DNA of 64,000 bases, from contig NZ_NKYF01000008.1 of the NCBI RefSeq assembly GCF_002262885.1, positions 1 through 64,000 of the forward strand, read 5' to 3'. Both the position numbers and the translations under genes were made by a program. Every line of letters begins with the position of its first letter. The first letter of the stretch is position 1. Below the pieces are notes generated by a model. It was given only the letters and a program-made list of their open reading frames with translations, was not told the DNA's origin and made no database searches. Origin of the DNA: Pseudonocardia sp. MH-G8. Lineage in GTDB: Bacteria; Actinomycetota; Actinomycetes; Mycobacteriales; Pseudonocardiaceae. Of the stretch, positions 57,261-64,000 are shown piece by piece.

Positions 57261-58172
57261 TCAGTAGTGCCACGGGTAGGCCGCCCAGTCGGGGTCGCGC
57301 TTCTGCAGGAACGCGTCCCGGCCCTCGACGGCCTCGTCGGTCATGTACGCCAGGCGCGTGGCCTCGCCGGCGAACAGCTGCTGCCCGACCAGCCCGTCGT
57401 CGATCAGGTTGAAGGCGTACTTGAGCATCCGCTGCGCCGTGGGCGACTTGCCGTTGACCTCCCTCGCCCACTCGAGGGCGACCTTCTCCAGATCGGCGTG
57501 CGGGACGACCGCGTTGACCGTGCCCATCCGGTGCGCGTCCTGCGCGGAGTACTCGCGTCCGAGGAAGAAGATCTCGCGGGCGACCTTCTGACCCACCTGC
57601 CGCGCGAGGTACGCCGAACCGAAGCCGCCGTCGAAGGAGCCGACGTCGGCGTCGGTCTGCTTGAAACGGCCGTGCTCGGCACTGGCCAGCGTCATGTCGC
57701 AGACGACGTGCAGCGAGTGCCCGCCACCCGCGGCCCACCCCGGCACCACCGCGATCACGACCTTCGGCATGAACCGGATGAGGCGCTGGCACTCGAGGAT
57801 GTGCAGCCTGCCGGCGCGGGCCGGGTCGACCGTCTCGGCGGTCTCGCCCGACGCGTACTGGTAGCCGGTGCGGCCCCGGATGCGCTGGTCGCCGCCGGAG
57901 CAGAACGCCCAGCCGCCGTCCTTGGGTGACGGCCCGTTGCCCGTGAGCAGCACGCAGCCGACGTCGGGGGTCTGGCGGGCGTGGTCGAGCGCGCGGTACA
58001 GCTCGTCGACGGTGCCGGGGCGGAACGCGTTGCGCACCTCCGGCCGGTCGAACGCGATGCGCACGGCTCCGGTGTCGACGGCGCGGTGGTAGGTGATGTC
58101 GGCGAAGTCGAAACCGTCGACCGGCCGCCACGCGGCGGGATCGAACAACTCCGACGGGGCAGCGGTGTCCAC
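57261..58172 (-). CDS. menB: 1,4-dihydroxy-2-naphthoyl-CoA synthase
   Basis: 303 aa, crotonase fold. VRIAFDRPEVRNAFRPGTVDEL opens the domain, FCSGGDQRIRGRTGYQ is the substrate-binding loop of MenB, PGWAAGGGHSLHVVCDMTLAS is the oxyanion-hole segment, and QTDADVGSFDGGFGSAYL carries the catalytic Asp characteristic of MenB. The tail RDPDWAAYPWHY is typical. GTG 58172 is chosen because TAGGCT lies 7 nt before it (58180-58185, minus); the family also starts shortly before SELFDPAAW. Confidence 0.95.
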   Translation of the reverse strand: MDTAAPSELFDPAAWRPVDGFDFADITYHRAVDTGAVRIAFDRPEVRNAFRPGTVDELYRALDHARQTPDVGCVLLTGNGPSPKDGGWAFCSGGDQRIRGRTGYQYASGETAETVDPARAGRLHILECQRLIRFMPKVVIAVVPGWAAGGGHSLHVVCDMTLASAEHGRFKQTDADVGSFDGGFGSAYLARQVGQKVAREIFFLGREYSAQDAHRMGTVNAVVPHADLEKVALEWAREVNGKSPTAQRMLKYAFNLIDDGLVGQQLFAGEATRLAYMTDEAVEGRDAFLQKRDPDWAAYPWHY

Positions 58173-58182
58173 GGGACCGAGC

Positions 58183-59430
58183 CTATGCGGGAGCACCGTC
58201 CGGGCGGGGTGCCGGCCGCGGCAGCAGCCGCGCGGCTGCGCGGCCCGACCACTGCACCAGCACGAGCGTGGCGTCGTCGCGCAGTTCGGCGCCGCGGTGC
58301 TCGCGCACGGCGTGGGCGAGCCTGCGCAGCGTCTCCGGGGCGGGGAGGCCGCCGGCCGCCGCGTGCTCGGTGAGCGCGATCAGCCGGTCGAGGCCGAACT
58401 CCTCGCCGTCGGCGTCGCGGGCCTCCTCCACGCCGTCGCTGTAGAGGAGCACCAGGTCGCCCGGCTCCAGGAACTCCTCGGCCGGTTCGGTGGTCTGCGG
58501 TGCCAGCGACGCGAGACGCCCGAGCGGCATGCGCCGCGCGCCCTCCAGCGTGCGCACCGCCCGGCCGGCGCGGACCAGCACCGGGGCCGGGTGCCCGGCG
58601 ACGAGGTAGCGCAGCCGCCCCGTGTCGACGTCGAGCCGGGCCAGCACGGCGGTGACGAAGCGGTGGTCGCTGAACTGCTCGGTGAGGGCGGCGTCGACGC
58701 GCCCGGCCACGCCCGCGAGGTCGTGGTTCTCGCGGCGTGCCGTGCGCGAGGCGGCGAGCGCGACCGAGGTGGTGAGGCCCGCGCTCAGGTCGTGGCCGGA
58801 CGAGTCGAAGATCGCGAAGTAGGCATCCGTGGCCCCGACCGCGTAGTCGAACGCATCGCCGCTGACGTCGTAGGCGGGCTCGAGCACGGCGGCGAGCGCC
58901 AGCGAGTCGGTGCCGACGGTCAGCGGCGGCAGCAGCTGCCACAGCAGCTCCCCCGCCACCGACATCGGCTGCCGGCGTCGCGTCGTGACGAGCAGGTCGC
59001 TCTGCTGGAGCTTCGACACGAGGATGTGGGCGACGGTGTCGCTGAAGACGACGCACAGCGCCCGCAGCCGCGCGTCGGGGTCCGGGGCGTCGGGTGCGAG
59101 GCGCACCCGGAGCAGCCCGAGCCGCTCGGCGCCGTCGACCAGCGGGACCCAGAGCACGCGGTGGCCGTCCCCGTCGTGCTCGCCCAGCACCGCTCCCAGC
59201 TGGTACGCCCGGCCGGGCGTCGTGTCATCGACCCGGACCGCGGCCCCTGCGTCGGGACGCAGCGGCCGGAGCTCGAGCTGCTCGTGGTCGACGAGGTGCA
59301 GCTCGGGGCGCAGTTGCAGCGGGGCGAGGACCTCGTCGAGGGTGGGCGCGATCGAATCGCCGGTGAGCAGGTGGGAGCGCTTCAGCAGCGCGAGGAGCGC
59401 CCGCTGCCACTGCGCGTCCAGCCCGCTCAC
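58183..59430 (-). CDS. SpoIIE-type (PP2C) serine phosphatase, RsbU-like
   Basis: 415 aa. A GAF-like N-terminal part (about 1-165) with HLVDHEQLELRPLRPD and VLWVPLVDGAERLGLLRV is followed by a SpoIIE phosphatase domain (about 170-400). The metal-binding Asp are visible in AYDVSGDAFDYAV, FDSSGHDLSAGL, YSDGVEEARDADGEEFG and LRDDATLVLV. Such enzymes dephosphorylate anti-anti-sigma factors (SpoIIAA/RsbV-like) and so release stress or developmental sigma factors. The partner gene is not in the window. GTG 59430 lacks a clear ribosome binding site; it is divergent from the catalase gene (204 nt). Confidence 0.88.
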   Translation of the reverse strand: MSGLDAQWQRALLALLKRSHLLTGDSIAPTLDEVLAPLQLRPELHLVDHEQLELRPLRPDAGAAVRVDDTTPGRAYQLGAVLGEHDGDGHRVLWVPLVDGAERLGLLRVRLAPDAPDPDARLRALCVVFSDTVAHILVSKLQQSDLLVTTRRRQPMSVAGELLWQLLPPLTVGTDSLALAAVLEPAYDVSGDAFDYAVGATDAYFAIFDSSGHDLSAGLTTSVALAASRTARRENHDLAGVAGRVDAALTEQFSDHRFVTAVLARLDVDTGRLRYLVAGHPAPVLVRAGRAVRTLEGARRMPLGRLASLAPQTTEPAEEFLEPGDLVLLYSDGVEEARDADGEEFGLDRLIALTEHAAAGGLPAPETLRRLAHAVREHRGAELRDDATLVLVQWSGRAAARLLPRPAPRPDGAPA

Positions 59431-59634
59431 CGGAGTGCGCGGTGGCGCATCGGGGTTCGCCTCCTCGTTCCGCGGCTCGTGGGCCGGATCTCCGGTTCCG
59501 GCTACCCCGGCAGCACCACGTCCACGCCTCGACGCCCGTGGCCTCCCGGGGACAGGCTCCCGGACGACCGGTTTCGGGAGCAGCGCGACGGTGACCCCGC
59601 GCGAGCGACATCGCCGAGCCCAAGAGGAGTACGG

Positions 59635-60516
59635 ATGTTCCTCCACCGCCAGGAACTGCAGTTCAAGTCCACGCCGGACAAGCCGGATGCCGTTTACGCC
59701 CGCAAGCTGCAGGAGGTGCTCGGGGGGCAGTACGGCGAGATCACCGTGGCGATGCAGTACATGTTCCAGGGCTGGAACATGCACCTGCCCGGCAAGTACC
59801 GCGACCTGGTGTTCGGCATCGCCTCGGAGGAGATCGGGCACGTCGAGATGCTGGCCACCATGATCGCCCAGCTGCTGGAGAAGGCGCCGCTGGGCATCAC
59901 GAGCGACGCGGTGCAGGACGACCCGACGGTGGCCGCGATCGTGGGCGGCACGGACGTGCAGCACGCGATCGTCGCAGGCGCGGGTGCACGTCCCGTCGAC
60001 AGCAACGGCAACCCGTGGCAGGGCACCTACATCACCGCCAGCGGCAACCTGTTGGCGGACTTCACGTCCAACGCCAACGCGGAGATGCAGGGGCGGATCC
60101 AGGTGGCGCGGCTCTACCACATGACCGACGACGCCGGGGTGCGCGACCTGCTGTCGTTCCTGCTCGCCCGCGACAACATGCACCAGAACCAGTGGATCGC
60201 CGCGGCCCGGGAGCTGCAGGAGGAGGGCTACGAGACGCTCCCGACCCCGAGCAACTTCCCGCTGTCCAAGGAGCACCAGGCGGTCTCCTACCAGTACCAG
60301 AACTTCAGCGACGGCGCGGCGGCGGCCGAGGGCAGCTGGGCCTCCGGTCCGACGCCCGACGGCAAGGGCAAGTTCAGCTATCACGAGGGCCCGACGACGA
60401 CGGCGCCGATGCCCCCGCCCACGCGTCCCGACGCGCGCATGTACGGCACGACCGACGTCCCGAACCCGGTGGAGAAGGCGGCCGGCACCGCGCAGGACAA
60501 GCTCCACAAGGAGTGA
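59635..60516 (+). CDS. Manganese catalase
   Basis: 293 aa. The dimanganese four-helix bundle is visible: ITVAMQYMFQGWNMHLPG (first helix; first Glu near position 36 in YGEI), IASEEIGHVEMLATMIAQLL (Glu and His ligands), NANAEMQGRIQVARLYHM (third helix Glu), and VRDLLSFLLARDNMHQNQW (fourth helix with the last His). The C-terminal tail is Pro/Lys-rich. Breaks down hydrogen peroxide without heme; often linked to desiccation and sporulation. AGAGGAG precedes ATG 59635. Confidence 0.95.
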   Translation: MFLHRQELQFKSTPDKPDAVYARKLQEVLGGQYGEITVAMQYMFQGWNMHLPGKYRDLVFGIASEEIGHVEMLATMIAQLLEKAPLGITSDAVQDDPTVAAIVGGTDVQHAIVAGAGARPVDSNGNPWQGTYITASGNLLADFTSNANAEMQGRIQVARLYHMTDDAGVRDLLSFLLARDNMHQNQWIAAARELQEEGYETLPTPSNFPLSKEHQAVSYQYQNFSDGAAAAEGSWASGPTPDGKGKFSYHEGPTTTAPMPPPTRPDARMYGTTDVPNPVEKAAGTAQDKLHKE

Positions 60517-60575
60517 CGGCACCGACGAACGGCCCTCTCGTCGACCGGTGCTGACCGGGAGGCGTGCTCGACCTA

Positions 60576-60637
60576 GATCGTTCCGAGATCCAGCTGATCG
60601 CCCTTCGAGGGGCGATCAGCGTGATCTCGGAAGGATC
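60576..60637. terminator. 28-bp imperfect hairpin after Mn-catalase gene
   Basis: Arms 60576-60603 and 60610-60637 match at 25 of 28 positions; the loop is 6 nt (TTCGAG). Arms begin and end with GATC and contain TTCCGAGATC. No T-run follows; it may act as a terminator or be a member of the hairpin repeat family. Confidence 0.7.
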
Positions 60638-60645
60638 ATCGGCGC

Positions 60646-60710
60646 GTGATCGGTCCGAGGTCGACCTCAGCGCCCTGTCGAGGGCGAACAGCTCGATCTC
60701 GCAACGATCA
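60646..60710. repeat. GATC-bounded hairpin element
   Basis: Left arm GTGATCGGTCCGAG (60646-60659), right arm CTCGCAACGATCA (60698-60710), inner stem GCGCCCT/AGGGCG with a 4-nt loop. It has the same arm sequences as 15665-15730 and 35629-35694. Confidence 0.75.
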
Positions 60711-60825
60711 GCGCCGCAGTCCGGACGTGCGGCGCGCTCGTCGGTTCCCGGCGCGGATGCGAGTCGTATGTTGGGCTCCTCCCGGCTCGCTCATGTACTT
60801 CTCGCGCGCCGGCTGGCCGTCATGA

Positions 60826-60851
60826 TCGCCAGGAGTGGTGTGAGGGCGACA
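60826..60851 (+). repeat. 26-nt dispersed repeat, copy 2
   Basis: One mismatch to 15461-15486. Confidence 0.8.
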
Positions 60852-60897
60852 GATCTGTCGCTGTGGCACCACTTTCGCTGATCATGGCGCCCGTGAA

Positions 60898-60938
60898 ATC
60901 TCCTATGGGCGCGCCGTTCCCGGCTCGAGACCACTGCC
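60898..60938 (+). repeat. 41-nt dispersed repeat, copy 2
   Basis: 38 of 41 positions equal 15891-15931, including GGCGCGCCGTTCCCGGCTCG. Confidence 0.8.
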
Positions 60939-61396
60939 TCGCACCCGCCCTGGCCTTCGGCGCAGTCGGCCGGGTCCCCCTGCTCCTGCCCGTCGGTGGG
61001 GTGGTCGGGATTCGGGGCGTGTTCAGCGTCATGATCGGCGGGATCGGGACATGCGCCGCAGGGGTGCAGCTCATGTCCCTGGTCTACTGATCAAGGCCGC
61101 TTCGGAGGGGTTCGACAACGGCACCACAGCCAGTCGAGCGGGCACCCGGCCGCGACGGACTCGTCCAGAACGGGCCTGGGCTAGTCGGGAACGGCCGCCC
61201 GGACGACCACGGTATTCGTGGGTTGTACCCCACCCGGTCACCCTCGACCCGACCCCGGCCTGAACGGAAGCATCCGCATGGCGGTGGTCGTCTCCTCCTG
61301 GGAGATCGAATGCTGCGCGCCCGTCGTCGGCGGGTGAACGAGCTGGATCCTGGCGTCCACCGCCCCTCGAACCACTGACCGGAGCTCGACTGCGAC

Positions 61397-61440
61397 CGAC
61401 CAGCCAGGTCGGCGCCGCGGCCCGTCGACCTGGCTGGTCG
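61397..61440. terminator. Perfect 15-bp hairpin
   Basis: Arms CGACCAGCCAGGTCG (61397-61411) and CGACCTGGCTGGTCG (61426-61440), loop 14 nt. It stands 140 nt downstream of the DUF4177 stop (minus strand), so may end that transcript. Confidence 0.55.
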
Positions 61441-61580
61441 ACGGGCCGGTGGAGCGGGCACGAAGGACGTCGTCGAACCCTGGTCATGCGGTGGCGCGAG
61501 GCAGCCGCGGCTGAATCCGCAGGAAGACGACCGGCCGATGAGACCGGGTGGGCTGCTGGACCTGATCGTGCCGTAGGTCG

Positions 61581-61787
61581 TCAGGCGGTGGGGCGCTCCA
61601 GCGTCACGAGCAGCCCGTCCACCCCGCCGGGGCCGATCCGGCCCTTCACCTCGGTGGACGTGATCGCCTTCAGCTGCCAGCCCTGCTGCGCCTCGTCGTT
61701 CAGCAGGTTCTCCAGCTTGTCGGCGGAGAGCTTCCCGCCGATCATGCTCTCGCGCAGCTGCAGGACCCGGTACTCGTATCTGGCCAT
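61581..61787 (-). CDS. DUF4177 domain protein
   Basis: 68 aa. YEYRVLQLRESMIGGKLSADKLENLLNDEAQQGWQLKAIT is the DUF4177 pattern (alpha-beta fold; conserved LN.-.G.-GW.-L). The ending LLVTLERP is its last strand. Function unknown. Divergent from the TerD-like gene, 39 nt apart, so both share one promoter region. Confidence 0.85.
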   Translation of the reverse strand: MARYEYRVLQLRESMIGGKLSADKLENLLNDEAQQGWQLKAITSTEVKGRIGPGGVDGLLVTLERPTA

Positions 61788-61826
61788 GGGACCAGGCTGC
61801 CATGATCCGCTGGCAGTATCGGCGGG

Positions 61827-62909
61827 GTGCACACCCTCGCGAAGGGCGCGAACGCCCCGCTCCCGCCCGGTCCGGTCGCGGTGCGCGTCTCCGCCGGTGC
61901 CACGGTGGACGTCTCCGCGCTGCTGGTCGCGTCGTCGGGGAAGGTGCGCGGCGACGCCGACTTCGTCTTCTACAACCAGCCCGAGGCGCCCGGTGTCCGG
62001 TACCGCCCGGACGGCGTGGACATCGAGCCCACGGCCGTGGACCCGGAGGTCGAGAAGGTCGTCGTCACCGCGAGCCTCGACACGGGCACGTTCGGCGCCC
62101 TCGGGGCGCTGCGCCTGGACGTCGCGGTGGGTGGCGAGCCGGTGGCCGTGTTCGAGCCCGGCGGGCTCGGTGCCGAGACGGCGCTGCTGTGCGTGGAGGT
62201 CTACCGCCGTGACCGGCAGTGGAAGGTGCGCGCGGTGGGGCAGGGGTACGCCTCCGGGCTGGCGGGCATCGCCACCGACTTCGGCATCACCGTCGACGAC
62301 GAACCGGCGCCCGTGCAGACGTCGAAGGTCACCCTCGACAAGGGCAGGGTGTCGCTCGAGAAGCGCCAGACCGTCTCCCTGACCAAGGGTGGTGCCCCGG
62401 CGCTGCGCCGCGTCGCGATGGGTCTGGGCTGGGACCCGGCGGCGCGCGGGCGAAGCGTCGACCTGGACGCCTCGGCGATCCTCGTCGGCACCGACGGGCG
62501 AAAGGCCGACGCCGTCTGGTTCATGAGCAAACAGGCCCTCGGCGCCACGGTGCAGCACTCCGGCGACAACCTCACCGGGCACGGGGCGGGTGACGACGAG
62601 ACGATCACGGTGGACCTCGCAGGGCTGCCGGACAGCATTGCGGCGATCGTGTTCGTCGTGAACTCGTTCCAAGGGCAGGAGTTCACGGCCGTGGCGGGGG
62701 CGTACTGCCGGCTGGTCGACCTCGCGTCCGGGTCCGAGATCGTCCGGTTCGACCTGACCGAGTCGGCGCCGCGCACCGGAGTGGTGATGAGCGTCCTGCG
62801 CCGGGCGGGCGCGGCCTGGGAGATGACCGCGATCGGCGAGTTCCACGACGGCCGCAGCGCCCGGTCGATGTTCGGCGTGGCGGAGGACGTGGTGCGCGGG
62901 CTCACCTGA
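61827..62909 (+). CDS. Tandem TerD-domain protein
   Basis: 360 aa with two TerD domains: about residues 1-165 (LAKGANAPLPPGPVAVRVSAG, DADFVFYNQPEAPG, CVEVYRRDRQWKVRAVGQGY) and about 185-360 (LTKGGAPALRRVAMGLGWDP, DASAILVGTDGRKADAVWFM, DDETITVDLAGLP). The conserved acidic residues that bind calcium (D.D in DLDASA) are present in the second copy and replaced in the first. TerD proteins relate to tellurite and stress resistance. GTG 61827 is preceded by CAGTAT at 7 nt. Only one ter gene is seen here. Confidence 0.88.
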   Translation: MHTLAKGANAPLPPGPVAVRVSAGATVDVSALLVASSGKVRGDADFVFYNQPEAPGVRYRPDGVDIEPTAVDPEVEKVVVTASLDTGTFGALGALRLDVAVGGEPVAVFEPGGLGAETALLCVEVYRRDRQWKVRAVGQGYASGLAGIATDFGITVDDEPAPVQTSKVTLDKGRVSLEKRQTVSLTKGGAPALRRVAMGLGWDPAARGRSVDLDASAILVGTDGRKADAVWFMSKQALGATVQHSGDNLTGHGAGDDETITVDLAGLPDSIAAIVFVVNSFQGQEFTAVAGAYCRLVDLASGSEIVRFDLTESAPRTGVVMSVLRRAGAAWEMTAIGEFHDGRSARSMFGVAEDVVRGLT

Positions 62910-62995
62910 TCCATCGATCAGTGCGCACAGTTTGACGGTTCAGACCCGGGGTGCCACCGTCAGGAGATCCCTCCCTCAGTGTCGAGAGGATCATG

Positions 62996-63808
62996 ATGGC
63001 GACCGCGAACAAGGTGAGCGTGATCCCCTGCGGAGCGATGACGGCCGACTTGACCTGGCTGTTGCTCAAGCCGGGACGCTCGATCACCGACCGCAACCAC
63101 AAGGACGGCCCGGCGCCCTGGGTCGACGTCCCCAGCCACTGCGTGCTGGTGGAGACCGACGAGGGCAAGCTGCTGTGGGACACGAGCTGCCCGCGTGACT
63201 GGGAGGAGCGCTGGGGCCCGACGGGGCTGCAGGACTTCTTCCCCTACGACCACGTGAGCGAGGAGGAGTACCTCGACTCCCGGCTCCACCAGATGGGCGT
63301 GGGCCTCGACGAGATCGACTACGTCGTCCTGTCGCACCTGCACTTCGACCACGCGGGCAACGCGCAGATGTTCAAGGACACGAACGCGAAGCTGGTCTGC
63401 AACCAGCGGGAGAAGGACTTCGCGTTCGGGTTCGAGGGCCTGTTCACCGGCGCGCACCTCAAGACCGACTACGAGGGCCTCGCGTTCGAGACCGTCAGCG
63501 GCGACACCGACTTCCTCCCCGGCGTGCGGCTGATCGAGACGCCCGGCCACACCGTCGGCACCATGTCGATGCAGGTGGACCTGCCCGACTCGGGCACGAT
63601 GATCTTCACCTCCGACGCGGTGTACATGGGCGAGAGCTACGGGCCGCCCGCCACTCCGGCCGCCATCGTCAACAACCTCGAGGACTTCTACTCCTCGGTG
63701 GAGAAGCTGCGCGGCATCCAGGAACAGACCGGCGCCACGATGGTGTTCGGCCACGACGCCGAGCAGATCCACCAGCTACGGGTCGCACCGGAGGGCTCCT
63801 ACACATGA
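62996..63808 (+). CDS. Metallo-beta-lactamase-fold lactonase (AttM/AiiA-like)
   Basis: 270 aa. The dinuclear zinc motif VVLSHLHFDHAGNAQMF (HxHxDH, about residues 111-127), ETPGHTVGTMSM (third His), FTSDAVY (bridging Asp) and FGHDAEQI (last His) are all present. The Tyr-rich ENFY-like AVYMGESYG segment fits N-acyl-homoserine- and gamma-butyrolactone-lactonases. The next gene overlaps it (ATGA) and encodes an iron alcohol dehydrogenase, as in the Agrobacterium attLM pair. The first ATG (62993) is too close to the GAGAGGA site; 62996 is favoured. Confidence 0.88.
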   Translation: MATANKVSVIPCGAMTADLTWLLLKPGRSITDRNHKDGPAPWVDVPSHCVLVETDEGKLLWDTSCPRDWEERWGPTGLQDFFPYDHVSEEEYLDSRLHQMGVGLDEIDYVVLSHLHFDHAGNAQMFKDTNAKLVCNQREKDFAFGFEGLFTGAHLKTDYEGLAFETVSGDTDFLPGVRLIETPGHTVGTMSMQVDLPDSGTMIFTSDAVYMGESYGPPATPAAIVNNLEDFYSSVEKLRGIQEQTGATMVFGHDAEQIHQLRVAPEGSYT

Positions 63809-64000
63809 CCGATGTCGATCTCACCGAGGAAACCATCTTCACCTGGGGCGCGCCGCCGCTGAAGTTCGGTGCGGGCGCCTCCGACGAGGTCGGTTTCGAG
63901 ATGTCGGGCTATGGCGTGCGGCGGGTGCTGATCGTCACCGACCCGGGCATCCACGCCATCGGCATCCCCGAGCGCATCGCCGACAACCTGCGCCGCTACG
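63805..64000 (+). CDS. Iron-containing alcohol dehydrogenase, N-terminal part
   Basis: Truncated by the window end; 65 codons seen. ETIFTWGAPPLKFGAGASDEVG and VRRVLIVTDPGIHAIGIPERI is the start of a group III Fe-dependent alcohol dehydrogenase, of the subgroup containing hydroxyacid-oxoacid transhydrogenase and gamma-hydroxybutyrate dehydrogenase. It overlaps the lactonase stop, so the two are co-translated. Confidence 0.85.
   Translation, partial: MTDVDLTEETIFTWGAPPLKFGAGASDEVGFEMSGYGVRRVLIVTDPGIHAIGIPERIADNLRRY

Larger units (their letters stand above)
60517..61580. other. Repeat- and hairpin-rich intergenic region
   Basis: About 1060 nt with no supported gene. It holds two GATC-bounded hairpins (60576-60637 and 60646-60710), a 26-nt (60826-60851) and a 41-nt (60898-60938) repeat shared with 15.4-15.9 kb in the same order, and a perfect 15-bp hairpin at 61397-61440. 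Between 60939 and 61396 I see only short open frames. Confidence 0.7.

Noticed and set aside
60517..61580. Hidden gene in the largest gap
   Set aside because: Open frames are short or antisense, lack ribosome binding sites and show no known motif; repeats and hairpins explain most of it.

Overview
The window is very GC-rich, with strong third-position G/C bias. It carries a gene order typical of Actinobacteria of the Pseudonocardiaceae type; Pseudonocardia or a close relative is my best guess, inferred rather than proven. From gpm1-senX3-regX3 at 18.0 kb to menA at 54.5 kb the order follows, with gaps, the Mycobacterium tuberculosis Rv0489-Rv0534 segment as I remember it: gpm1, senX3-regX3, ppx, an Rv0497-like membrane protein, a TIM-barrel protein, proC, an Rv0500A-like HTH protein, ribosomal protein bS22, an Rv0501-like epimerase, an Rv0502-like acyltransferase, a SerB1-like HAD hydrolase, glutaredoxin, hemACD, hemB, hemL, an Rv0525-like phosphatase, an Rv0526-like thioredoxin, ccdA, resB, ccsB, an Rv0530-like ATPase and menA. 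Homologues of the sporulation regulators BldN with its anti-sigma factor RsbN, and of BldC, point to a sporulating, mycelial actinomycete.

Layout. 0-16 kb is accessory: a DUF4349 membrane protein; an operon of a shortened FMN reductase, an MFS drug exporter and an imine-reductase-like enzyme, divergent from a giant SARP/AfsR-type regulator; a 4-coumarate-CoA-ligase-like enzyme; then many small single genes (GNAT, TPR, PPOx-like, DHFR-like, HNH, SnoaL-like, OsmC, VOC, GntR). 16.2-20.8 kb holds a VOC/MarR divergent pair with visible operator half-sites, a lipoprotein, gpm1 and senX3-regX3. 21-35 kb is the conserved ppx-proC-bS22-epimerase-acyltransferase block, then bldN-rsbN, an acyl-CoA-ligase-like gene and a glutaredoxin. 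35.8-51.1 kb is heme and cytochrome c biogenesis: a membrane-bound sulfite-oxidase-like molybdoenzyme, rex-hemA-hemC-hemD (every junction an ATGA overlap), hemB, two proline/glutamine-rich membrane proteins, hemL-phosphatase-tlpA (again ATGA overlaps) and ccdA-resB-ccsB. 51-58 kb holds a MinD-like ATPase, bldC, DUF4229 and the menaquinone genes menA, menE and menB. 58-64 kb holds a SpoIIE-type phosphatase, manganese catalase, DUF4177, TerD, and a lactonase/iron alcohol dehydrogenase pair cut by the window end.

How the genes work together. Rex (NADH/NAD+ sensor), heme synthesis, cytochrome c maturation and menaquinone synthesis together form a respiratory-chain assembly region. A Rex-operator-like palindrome overlaps the rex-hem promoter, so heme supply is probably tied to redox state. 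BldN and RsbN look like a self-limiting sigma/anti-sigma pair, and the gap before rsbN holds a near-perfect match to the BldN promoter consensus.

Most unusual are the non-coding elements. Three dispersed repeat families occur: a 31-37 nt element with CGCGA/TCGCG ends (eight copies, one inside the resB coding sequence); a GATC-bounded hairpin family built on a 14-nt core; and a 197-bp block present twice 20 kb apart at about 89% identity. They fill most of the larger gaps. Many genes also have a TANNNT box 5-8 nt before the start codon and no ribosome binding site, which suggests widespread leaderless transcription.
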